Assembly (NCBI GenBank): GCA_900239685.1
Contig: OENT01000081.1
Coordinates: forward strand, 62,001-126,000
Source of the DNA: Rotaria macrura
Lineage: Eukaryota; Rotifera; Eurotatoria; Philodinida; Philodinidae
Reading direction: 5' to 3'
Length of the DNA stretch: 64,000 nt
The notes under the pieces are model-generated. The model was not told the DNA's origin. It did not search any database and was given only the letters and a program-made list of their open reading frames with translations. Below are positions 36,501 to 46,582 of the stretch, piece by piece; positions within the stretch are counted from its first letter, which is position 1; every line of letters starts with the position of its first letter. Made by a program: the position numbers and the translations under genes.

Positions 36501-39500
36501 TTCATCTTTAGAATTTTTTGCCTCATCAACTAAGATCATTAAATCATTGTTCTAAAAATGAAATTGATTTTATTCGTAAGGGTATACATATAGTTTGTTT
36601 TGAAAGAATGAAAAGAATTTTTACTTGTTTGAGAAGATTTTCATTATCTTTACGTTGGATATCGAATTTAGTTTTGTAATCTTCTAAAGCTGTCAAAGCA
36701 TAAAATCAAATATGAATGAATAAAATTAATGACGTTCTTTTTTACCGGTTTCAAGTTTCAATAATTCTTCTTGTTGAGATTGAAGTGTTTTTTGTAAAAC
36801 TATATAACGATCTCTTGGAACAGAACTGAAAATTAACAAATACGATTATAATCTAAGAGTCGACTTATTTTTGATAAACTTCTGATATTCTCATATATCC
36901 TAACAGGTGAGGTTTTTTCAAGAAATTCACAACTTTCAATATTAACCACCTACTATCACTATAAAGTTTCTCTATCTGCTAGTCTAGCTCACGAGGGAGC
37001 GTATCAAAGTGTCATATTGCTTTTAGATCGAGTGTGTCCACAGATGACAGATCTCATGGTTTGGTTTTCTTACATTCTACTGTCAAGCTATGAGTGTTTT
37101 ACTTGATTTCGGCCTATAGGAATAGGAATTTTCGGAGAATCTACATAATCGAATTTTGTTCATACACAGGCTTTATATGCATTAGACATTGTCCATAGTG
37201 TGAGTTCAATCAAACGTATTGATATTAAGATGTTCACATTTTAAAGAAACGTTTTTTTTTTCGGCTCTGCTTCAAAGTAGGGATATGTTCATGATATGCT
37301 GATATTTTGATAAAGATACGTTTTATGGAGTTCAAATTTTGGGGAATTTTGTAGTGCTTATAAAGTCTGTCTATGAACAAAAGTTCACTTCAAAATTCGA
37401 TCAAGTAGATTCTCTGAAAAATTCTATACCTATAGGCCAAAATGAAGTAAAAACTTATAACTCGAGAACAGAAAGCTAGAAAACCAGACCATTCAAAAGT
37501 ATTTAATAACTCTGTGAAATCTATCGTCTACAGACATATGCGATATGATACCTGGATATACTCTCTCTCTCTCTCTCATCAGTCAAATGAATAACAGTTT
37601 TTAGCTCGTTCAATGTCGACAAAAAATTCGATTCTAATACAACTAAGCCATAGCTAACACATCGATTTGAATTAAAAAAGCTTTTAATTTCTTTTCCAGA
37701 TGTATACGTAAAAAAATGAATCTAGACGATATAAAAACTTAATTTACTCTAAATATAAATTTTCTTCATTCGATTTATATCTAACTGCATTTTAATCATA
37801 CTAAATTATTCTATTTTCTTATTTGACATAAGGTAAGTAACCACGTAGAAAAACATATTGAAATTTTAACAAAAGAAAAATGAACAATGTACTCGAAAAT
37901 ATCGTAAGCTAAGAACACGTTTACATGTAATTTGCTCACGAGTTGATTATTATTAATACTTCATCATGTATTTGTGGTTCTTTCTCGCGTGTTTATCTGA
38001 CTAATATGAAATGTAATAAAGAAGTAGGATAATTTAATTTAACTTAACTTTGAATGGTATGTATATTTAATATTTAAAAAACTGATTTAAATTTATTTCA
38101 AATGTAAGTTGACCTTAAGAAAATTTGATGTTCGGACATAGAGCGTACATAGTTATTGTCACATCCAGGCAATCAATGACGAACACTGGGAGAATGCATC
38201 TTTAAATGAAAGAATCTGCATCGCATTAGTATTCTGATATTGGACAGACGCTGGAAAGACGTATTAAAATACTCAGCCTTTCTAATCCGAACAAGATAAA
38301 TTTTCAAACTATTTTCAACCTTACTTGATATGATGGAACAATATTTTAAATGAATTAGAATACAACGACATCAACAATCAAGCAATAGACTTCCTGTAAA
38401 ACTCTGCTCTTCTGAATAAGTCACAGTGTGTGTTTCATTATCTTCAAATCATAACTACACTCGCGATAGAACCAATTTTTAAAGTCTTGTTGTTGAACTA
38501 GTTCTTTTGAACTGTTTTAAATTATCTTATTGCATTTCAACTGCTATAGTATTAATGCACACTTAGGAATTTTCAGACGACAACATCAAAATGATTGAGT
38601 ATCTCTATAAGAGTTAAGAAATAGCATGCTGTTTGAAAACACTATTCAAATTAGATGCAACTACGTTTACTCATCAGTTTTATTTTACTCAGTCTTCATA
38701 TAGGAATGATTTTTGTGTGTATATGAATAAGAATTGAATATCCTTAAAAGTTCACTATTTTCCTCAAACAAGTCACGTTCTATTTTACAGATTATTGTTG
38801 ACCTTCTTTGACGTGTAAAAACTCTCTGCAATAGTTTTCTAGAACGGATGTGAGCATGGTGCTTTATTCTGAATGGCTTCAATAGATTTTTTTATGCTTC
38901 CGTGGTTATTGACATATTATAAAATGAAACTTCACAATATTACTACCCATCGAATGACATGATGTCTATATATGTAAATAAATTTGCATGACTATACGAG
39001 ATCGGATGTAGCTGTTAATTGGAGAACATTTTGTGAATAGAACAAAATAAAATATTCAAAATTCGAAAACTATTTGGACATCTTTACTTTCGAGAGTTTA
39101 CACATTCAAATATATATATAAGATTCAGACTTTTCTATTACACAGAGAATTTATTTACATTGCTAGGCAACAAAGTTCGATTTGAGAAAATTCCTTCTCT
39201 TGACATTCTTAATCCGTCGCATAATTTCTCTTTGAAAATAAAATGACTATGAAAAACATCATCATACACTGATGATTTTACTAAATTTTTGTTCTGTTCT
39301 TAGTATTCTCTTACGTCTGATAGATTTATTTTTATCCATCGACTCCTGTCCTTCTTGTCTATTGAACAAAAAAAGAAAAGAATGAAAGTTAAGTTTAATG
39401 CATTTAAAAATAGATAAGGTAGGTGTAACATAACATGCGTTGCAAAAGAAATGGAAAAATGTCAAACACTGTTAGACCATGTTGACGATTTCTAATCCAT

Positions 39501-42500
39501 GCAAATTTGTTTTTAATTAAAAGAGCAATGTATGAACTACAAATTTTGTACCAGAGATATTTTGTTAAGACGAATCTGAAAACAAGGAAGTGTAAAACAT
39601 AAAAAAAACTCTATCGATATCAAGTTTTTAAAAAGATTTAAAATCCGTTCTTGACTCTTTAGTCAAAGACTGAAAGGATTAAAATTTTTTTTGGAAGTCG
39701 ACTGTTTAATAAGAACCGTTAGTCTGCAAGAATATCAGTCATTATCACTAGAGAAAGCATGCATGAACTGAATTTCGTTTTGCTTTATTTACACAAAATA
39801 TGTGAAATCTTAGAATCTGAACAAGAAATTGATGCAAACAATAATTTTTACCAATGCACAATGGTCAGATAATGAGAATAGCCAAATTTTTTAGTCTATT
39901 TCAAAAAAAGTAATATTTCATCATAAAAACTAAGAACAATTTAATTTCTAATACACAATTAGAAAGACCATTCTTTATGCTGAAAAAATCATTATTCAAC
40001 ATGGTTTTTTCATTCTCTTTCACTATTAAAAGAATCACTAAAACTAGAAATCGATGTTATTGGATGATGAAGTTGCGCGAACGTTTTTAGAGGTACTAGA
40101 TTTTGGGCTTGTTCTCGTCTTCACGTGCATCCTGACAAAATATGTCTGTCACAAAATTTTTAGTTGAAACATTGCTCTTTTCATTAAAAAAAAACAACCC
40201 TGATGTATTAGAAATCTTCAAAATGGTCTAACAGGGTTTGACACTTTTGTACTTCTTTTGCAACACATATTATCTACGTCAAGAAGATCGAACGCGCAAC
40301 TTCTAATACTTCCGATGAGATAGAATTGCACAAACTAATAGGTATCCTAGAAATTTCTCTACAATTAAAATTTATATTTTTCTTCCGTATAGGATACTAT
40401 CAAAAATATTCTAGATTACAAACTTTTAGTCATTCGTTTATTTTGTGGAAGATATATTGTACCTTTCATTGAGTAACTTCTAGAGTATTTGTTCAACCTA
40501 GTTATCTTTCACTGCAGCATTGTACTTTAATCAATCTTCGGGAATCGATGAAAATTTTGAAATTTACCATTAACTTTTAATTCAATTTTATTTTGTTTAG
40601 AACATCACAATTGTCACTAGACAAAAGCAGTAATAAGAACTAAATGAATGGATAACAGAGAATTAGTGTTTGAAACGATATACTATTCTTTCAAAAAATT
40701 GATTTCAACATTATTATTGTATTTATTAAGATAAATCTTTTCAATCCACAGTAAACTTTACAAGTCTATGATGCAAAAAAAAACAACAAAAAGATAAAAA
40801 TCGATGTTGTTTTTTTCTTTTTTGGTAATAAAGAATCGTAGAAATAGTAGCTAGTAATATTAATAAGAGATTAGCGATGCGTATCTCTCATAAAAACATG
40901 TTAACGTCGAATATTTGAGTGAGATTGTTGTTACAATTTCGAACTAAATTTTCATCGACAATTAAAAGTGGAATATAGAACAAATTCGTATATGTGTCGA
41001 ATCTGAACGAAGATCCGTTTAGATATACTTGAATAATAGAAATGTATATAAGCGTAGTGTTTCGAATGCGTATCGAACAAGTAAATTCATCGAATGCTAC
41101 TATTTATCAAATTTCGCCAACTAGTTTGTTTTTCAAATGATAGAAATTATTCTGAAATTTACTTCCAAATTAGAAAAAAAAAACAAGAACTCTGTTAAGA
41201 TTTTCATATAATGCTTCAATGTCTTGTGTTAGTTTTTAGTGACATTAACACCGACGACATTTGAACCTATTGTTTACACATATTTATTTTTAATAGATCA
41301 TCACAAAAATAATTATAATGACATGAAAACAGTACGATCATTGATAATTTTAAAAGCATAAATCGTAAACAAGAGAAAATAATCTGATATCATGCACTTC
41401 TTGATCCTCAAAATTGTACATCATTAGAATTACTTATGGAATCATCTATAAAAACTTCAAGTTTCTGACAAACTCTATTTTCCTCCATAGATTATTATCA
41501 TGTGCACATGTCTATCTATTTCAAGTTTATCTTTATGAGAGTATCTTTGAAGAGAAACTATAGTTATCATAAGAGAAATTTCAAAACATTACTCGTCTTT
41601 TGTAATATTTTCAAATCCTTGTAAACGGTCATTTAATTGTTTTATTTCTTCAATTAAATTATGTTTCTCATCTTGAATGGTACACATCTTAAAAAACAGT
41701 GTAAAATCGTTAAACATTGATTTCTTTTTTTTTTTCATTAAATATAAACCTGTAAACAAAGTTCACAATAACGTTTTTCAATATCTTGTTTAGCCGTAGA
41801 AATTCGATCGAGTTCTTCTCGTGTATATCTGAACTGAAACAAAAAGATTAAAACGAAATTTTTATTTTCAACTAAGAACTTCTAAATTTTACTTGATATT
41901 CAATGTCAAAAAAATCTTGAGGTTTTTTTCGATTGTCTTCTATCATTAACTAAAAAATTAAAAAGGTAATTGTGATTATTCATTGATTATTTATTTACTT
42001 CTTGAATAGCATTCATGAGAATATATTGGCGTGACTTTTCCATTGACATAATATTTTCTATATAGATTTGCTTTCGATGACAATTAACAGCACAACCCAA
42101 TACAAGTTGTAGAAATCGACTAAGTTCAACGACATCAAGATTTTCAACTAGAATGGTAAGACAATGAAGAAAAAAAAAGAACTGAGATTGAATTCATTGA
42201 TTATCTTCTACCGATCATGGTTATATTAGGCATTTGAAAATTTGACAGAGATTGATCGAGTACCTATGCATATGATCAGTAAATTAGGAGAATGAAATCT
42301 ATATTCAACCAATGACATTTACTTTAGCATAGTAATTTGTTATAGTTCTTAGAATATCTTTCAGATTATTGATCTAAAGTTTATTTCAGATAAATAATTG
42401 CAAATATGAAAAAGTTACCTTCTTTTGATAATTATCTGTTATATGACTGAGAATTTCTTGTAACCAAATATGATTAAAATGAATTGAATCACTAAACAGA

Positions 42501-42750
42501 CAAAAAAAAAGACTATTTTCTTGTTCGATAAAAATAACAGAAGGAAATCGTTCACGAACATTTTATTTAAGCATATTGCAATGAGTATGCCACTAGTCAG
42601 ATCTTCGATACCATTTACTGTTTCATTTAAATTAAATGTTTTCATCTATTAAGAAGAGCAAAAAAAAACCAATCACAAATCAATGTGTCAAATCGAACTC
42701 TTCTTATATACCCATTCAATTAAATTATCACATAAAATACGTCGATCCAT
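33559..42750 (-). CDS. HOOK: HOOK family dynein adaptor
   Basis: Twenty exons on the minus strand give 676 residues (human HOOK1/3 are about 720). The first exon is 42712-42750 (MDRRILCDNLIEW), followed by 42560-42645, 42419-42491, 42323-42373, 42212-42263, 41999-42147, 41893-41949, 41750-41833 and 41593-41687. Then comes a 4.8-kb intron and eleven more exons from 36746-36825 to 33559-33615. Residues 1-150 form the HOOK domain, with TVNGIEDLTSGILIAICLNK and LQLVLGCAVNCHRKQIYIEN. The rest is predominantly coiled coil, with the family's C-terminal YLEKAKLVLCHMD and EKDRSLKDLE. HOOK proteins bind dynein light intermediate chain through the HOOK domain, activate dynein-dynactin motility and join FTS-FHIP complexes on endosomes. 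It cannot be assigned to HOOK1, 2 or 3. All junctions keep frame. Confidence 0.93.
34450..35835 (-). other. 1.4-kb HOOK intron
   Basis: This intron splits an Arg codon (CG|C), with DYCIQLQNEKK following on the downstream side. It is AT-rich; I see no gene and no clear inverted repeat. Confidence 0.65.
37001..37551. mobile_element. Inverted-repeat (MITE-like) element in HOOK intron
   Basis: The left arm at about 37001-37191 and the right arm at about 37348-37551 are imperfect reverse complements. Shared blocks include GGCCTATAGG, GAGAATCTAC, ATCGAATTTTG and TTTGTTCATA. The spacer is about 155 bp. There is no coding capacity. A foldback or MITE-type relic is the simplest reading. Confidence 0.65.
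39436..40266. mobile_element. Second inverted-repeat element in HOOK intron
   Basis: The arms at about 39436-39588 and 40109-40266 match as reverse complements. Shared blocks include GTTGCAAAAGAA, CTGTTAGACCAT, GATTTCTAAT, AAAAGAGCAATG and ATATTTTGT. The spacer is about 520 bp with no recognisable protein. It is probably the remnant of a non-autonomous DNA transposon. Confidence 0.7.
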
Positions 42751-43990
42751 GTATGAGGAGATTAGACTATCTGAAAACGTCAAATGTTTGCCTATCACAT
42801 AATTCTCTTTTTAGGATTATATTTTTAGTTTTGTTTTTTTTTTTGATACAGACGACAAAAAAATACGTTCATAACGAATTGTGTTCTTTTATTTTTGAAT
42901 TAGGTTAGAAATGATCGAAGAGAGTCTTGAGAAGAATCTGACGCAGGAGGATTTGAAAGTGCCATATTACCAAGAAGCGCTAAAATAGTAAATCAACATA
43001 TATATGTATATTAAGAAATAAACATAGACAATTTATAAAAGAACAATAATATAGAGACACAACGATTAACGATCTACGAGCATGACTGAAGTTGAGAAAA
43101 CAAGAAGAACTGATCTTAACCATTTATAAGGTTTCAGTATATTCTGTGTTGACCTATCTAATTTTGTTTTAATAATTACGAGAATAAACGGAAACTACTA
43201 AAAAGAATTCCCTATTTTGTTTCGTTCAAAAATAAAATGGAAAATGCTCTTTAATATCGAACAAAAATGGAAGTATTATTACCATAAAAAGAATACTAGC
43301 TGCCTGAACATCATTACTTTAATATCTTCAATCAATATTTTCAAATAGAAAACGAACTGGTTCGCTCATTTCTCTAGGTATGTATCTTTTGTCTTTTCCA
43401 AAAGAGTATAACCGTTACTTTCAAGGTGCACAGCCTCTCGATTAAAATTCATTAACATGGAGTGACTCACAGGATTTATTATTTCTTTTGCACGCAACGA
43501 AAATCGACTGTCTGCTCTATCTGTGTATTACCGGTCAGTTATTCAACTCATAAAATTAAAATAACTTAACAAATGAGACACAAATAGTAATACATTAGTT
43601 CAAATAATGAGTCTTCGAAAGAATTCTCTGATAAAATGTTGACTCAAAAATAGTCTTTTACGAAGTATTTTTGGTCAATCAAAAAATGTATTCAATGAAG
43701 ATATATGTATAGATCGATTTAGAACTGTTGAAGTAGAAGTATGGTTTTTGGTTTAAACGTTAGTGCATTGTAATAATTAGAACATTTTCTATGTTTATTT
43801 CTGAATGTTTTGCAGATGATTTCATTGCTAGCGAATTTCTAGGTAACTTTGTGAAGTAATTCATTTCAAATATGGTTGGGAATTATATTTCATCATTGTT
43901 TTGCTCTTAACTCATAGATAGACTTGTTCTCTTTCGAAAGATCGGACATTTGTTGCACGAAGAAAAATAGGTAGATATGTATATATTTAA
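42751..43990. other. Intergenic region between HOOK and MED28
   Basis: This 1.24-kb stretch should contain the HOOK promoter (next to 42751) and the MED28 3'-UTR (next to 43990). I find no open frame with recognisable similarity, no RNA gene and no clear repeat. Confidence 0.6.
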
Positions 43991-44482
43991 TTACTGACAT
44001 GGTTGACTTGCTGCCGTTGTTGTTGCTTGGGATAAATTTTCACCAAGATCCGAATTCGCCAAACTCGATGTTGTCGTTATGCCTCGACTTAATTCATCAA
44101 GTAATCCATTAAGACTTTCAGTATTTTCAACGCTGAAATCCGCTATAGCATCATTTAAATATTGATTAAAATCTCTGACTAATACTTCTTTTCGTTCAAT
44201 ATGTGTTCTTAAATCATTTATATTTTCGAGTATTTGTTCTTCAGGTAATTTTCGATTAACCAAGCCTTTTAACTGTAATAAATTACATTCAATTTCATTT
44301 GCAGCTTCATATATACGTCGCATGTGTTGTTCAATAGAAGCTGCATTATTCTCCGATGTTGAACTAGATGCTACAGCTGAACTTGAACCTGAACACGGAT
44401 CTTGAAGAAGAAAGGCAATATATGATTTGATTGATTCTTCGAAATTATTCAATAAATCATCAGATAAATTTATTGAAGACAT
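43991..44482 (-). CDS. MED28: Mediator complex subunit 28
   Basis: A single-exon frame of 163 residues from ATG 44482 to TAA 43991. The pattern follows MED28: an N-terminal LLNNFEESIKSYIAFLLQD helix, a Ser-rich loop, then IYEAANEIECNLLQLKGLV, LPEEQILENINDLRTHIERK and EVLVRDFNQYLNDAI. The spacing of ECxLLQ, PEEQ and LRxxIxRKxxLV matches the family (human 178 residues). MED28 sits in the Mediator head and links transcription factors to RNA polymerase II. A splice acceptor (ATATTTTCAG) lies directly against the ATG on the minus strand, suggesting a 5'-UTR intron or a trans-spliced leader. The gene is head-to-head with the first synaptobrevin. The C-terminus (NLSQATTTAASQPCQ) is low complexity. 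Confidence 0.8.
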   Translation of the reverse strand: MSSINLSDDLLNNFEESIKSYIAFLLQDPCSGSSSAVASSSTSENNAASIEQHMRRIYEAANEIECNLLQLKGLVNRKLPEEQILENINDLRTHIERKEVLVRDFNQYLNDAIADFSVENTESLNGLLDELSRGITTTSSLANSDLGENLSQATTTAASQPCQ

Positions 44483-44863
44483 CTGAAAATATGTGGAGAG
44501 AAAATATTAGTTGTATTCATTTCATATTTTTTTTTCTTTTTCTTAGACATGAAAATTCGTCACGACAAGTCTAATTGTACTACATGCATGCATGCATGTA
44601 TGATAGGCATATGTATGTCGTTTTCTTTTCTATGATTGGCTAATTTTTACAAATGATTCTATCAAATGACAGTATTAATATAAATGTTCTGTTTGTCGCT
44701 AGTATCTCTAATCTATGAAACTCTCCTCTCGCGCAGGAAAGATGACAGTAAGGCCAATATGGCGTCGTTGTCTTTACCAGTTTGCCGGATGTTTGATTTG
44801 ACGTGTTATTGTTGTTTTTCAGATTTCTACATCATTCTGATCAAGAGAAATTGAATATAAAAA
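44483..44863. promoter_or_regulatory. Bidirectional promoter MED28 / synaptobrevin
   Basis: A 380-bp divergent spacer. It contains a relatively GC-rich patch with CTCTCGCGCAGG (about 44726-44737) and CCAATATGGCG (44754-44764), which overlaps a CCAAT box and an ATGGCG core like the YY1 site. A CATGCATGCATG microrepeat sits at about 44583-44596. The placement between two start regions supports a shared promoter. Confidence 0.5.
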
Positions 44864-45964
44864 ATGTTAGTCATTTTAATAATTACGTAGTTTTGCATTT
44901 ATTAGAAACTATACTAAATTATTTCTAGGGCATCATCATATGAAAATCCACCGCGTGCAACACAATATCAATCAACAAAACGCTTCGATAATCTTCAAGC
45001 TGATGTGAATCAGGTTAGCTTGTTGTTTAGTCATTTTTACTTTGTCTCTAAAAATAGATATTAATCTATAAATAAAATACTTGTATCCATTTCCAATGAT
45101 TTACTTAACACCGTGCTTCATGTCATTTTGTTTATGTATGCATGTATTGTACAGGTCGTTGATGTTATGAAAGATAATCTCGATAAAGTATTGGAACGTG
45201 ATGCCAAATTAACTACGCTTGAAAATCGGGCAGGTACGTTTAATAAAATTCAATCGATATAGTTTAAGCGCTGCTATCGATTTGTTTGCTATTAATATGA
45301 TTTTTATTTTGATTGTTGACTTTTTGCTACGGAAAAAAAATTGTTTTTCAGAAATTTTATCAACTGGTGCATCACAATTTACGACCAATGCCGGTAAATT
45401 AAAACGTAAATATTGGTGGAAAAATCTCAAGGTAAGTAATTTGATAAGTTTTCATTTTATCAAATGCTTTAAATAGAAAACATTTACTACGAAAAGAGAA
45501 TGCATTTGTAAATATGAGTAAGATTATTTTTCTTATTCAGACGCATTGATGTATGGATCGGAAGGCTTTCTTTCTACATCAAAACGTTTAAAACGTAAAA
45601 TGTTAATGGAAAATATAGAGGTAGATTTTCTTCTGTGGCTATTATCGTTGTTTATTATATCTATTAGAATGAAAAAAAATACGAAATGTTTTTTTTCTTA
45701 AATAATCTTTTTTTTAATTTTATTTGTTTAGATGTGGATTATTCTGATTATTGTTATTGTAAGTAATGAATAATAAATGGTGTTGTTCTTTGCTAAATTA
45801 ACTTTTTCTTTTTATGTAGATCGTTCTGATCATTGTTATTGTTGGTAAGAATATGAACGAAAAAATAAAAATTTGTTGAACAAGTTTACAAAGAAAAATA
45901 AAATATATGATTCTATTTAGTTGCTATTACTCAATCGGTTAAAAGTAACAATAATGGAAAATGA
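44864..45964 (+). CDS. VAMP (synaptobrevin): Synaptobrevin / VAMP, gene 1 (two splice forms)
   Basis: Exons: the start codon AT at 44864-44865, then 44929-45013, 45155-45233, one of two 80-nt exons (45352-45431 or 45541-45620), 45732-45758, 45820-45844 and 45921-45964 (TGA). Either form is 113 residues, like vertebrate VAMP2 (116). The protein reads MASSYENPPRATQYQSTKRF, then the R-SNARE motif with VVDVMKDNLDKVLERDAKL (zero-layer Arg in LERD), the juxtamembrane [12 protein letters not shown] (form A) and a transmembrane helix WIILIIVIIVLIIVIVVAI with a short luminal tail. It should anchor in vesicle membranes and pair with syntaxin and SNAP25-type proteins for exocytosis. The ATG is interrupted by an intron (AT|G). 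The transmembrane helix is split over exons of 27 and 25 nt. Tandem to gene 2. Confidence 0.93.
45352..45431 (+). other. VAMP gene 1 alternative exon A
   Basis: This 80-nt exon is entered with one base carried over (G|AA, Glu) and leaves in phase 0. It encodes the C-terminal SNARE half and the conserved juxtamembrane [12 protein letters not shown], with hydrophobic layers Leu, Ala, Phe, Ala, Leu. This is the canonical synaptobrevin version. Confidence 0.85.
45541..45620 (+). other. VAMP gene 1 alternative exon B
   Basis: This exon is also 80 nt with the same phases (G|AC, Asp). It encodes DALMYGSEGFLSTSKRLKRK followed by MLMENIE. The layer positions are kept as Leu, Ser, Phe, Ser, Leu and the KRLKRK basic patch remains, but the Trp-Trp pair of exon A becomes Leu-Met. 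The acceptor TTTTTCTTATTCAG and donor GTAGAT are acceptable. Including both exons would shift frame. Confidence 0.8.
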
Positions 45965-46582
45965 AACCGATGAAGGTAGAAACATGTTTATTATTTGTAA
46001 CATTAGATAATCATTTATCATACTAATTCATCTGTTTTAAAAATTTTTATTTAGTCTTTTTTAGAATACTTTTTGTCGAGGACACTTTATTTACACATAT
46101 ATACTATATCAATAATATATATATATATACATGTATCACACGTTATATTTCGATCCTTGTATGCTTATTTTTATTTACATTCATTCCTCATGCATCAAAA
46201 AAGAAAACTATTCAAATTCGTTTGTTTGATTTTTATCTCTCTTGCTCTAGTTCTTTTTCTTCTTCTTCTTCTCCTTGGACTTCATTCATTTACTAAATGC
46301 CATGCTTTAAAAAAAAACATTCTCTCATGTTCATGTCCATTGATACGATCTTATCTTTCATTCATACGCGCCTTTTGTTTTTCTATGTATTATGCGCACA
46401 TACATTTTACTGCATTCTAAACCAAGCAACTGTGTGCAAAAGAAAATCTAACAGCACAGGGTCATATTTTGCATTATTTCATCTTGAGTTTTTGTTGCTC
46501 TCTTTTTTTTTTATTACGAGATTTTTTTTCTAGATACTCATTTTTGTATAATTATCTTGTTTAATTTTAATTAATTTATAAC
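45965..46582 (+). other. Intergenic/5' region between the two VAMP genes
   Basis: This 618-bp stretch holds the gene 1 3'-UTR and the presumed gene 2 promoter. Long pyrimidine-rich tracts (46180-46290 and 46490-46530) give open frames with no recognisable protein. A short AT microsatellite lies at 46115-46130. Confidence 0.5.

Larger units (their letters stand above)
36826..41592 (-). other. 4.8-kb HOOK intron
   Basis: The intron splits an Asp codon (GA|T) between the exon ending LQGFENITKDE/D and the exon starting SVPRDRYIVLQ. It is many times longer than the typical intron here and contains two long inverted repeats (37001-37551 and 39436-40266). No coding sequence is recognisable in the rest. 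Confidence 0.8.

Noticed and set aside
46073..46533. Two overlapping hydrophobic plus-strand frames between the VAMP genes
   Set aside because: They come from long pyrimidine tracts (CTT/TTT repeats). There is no domain, and the position between a 3'-UTR and the next gene's start argues against coding.
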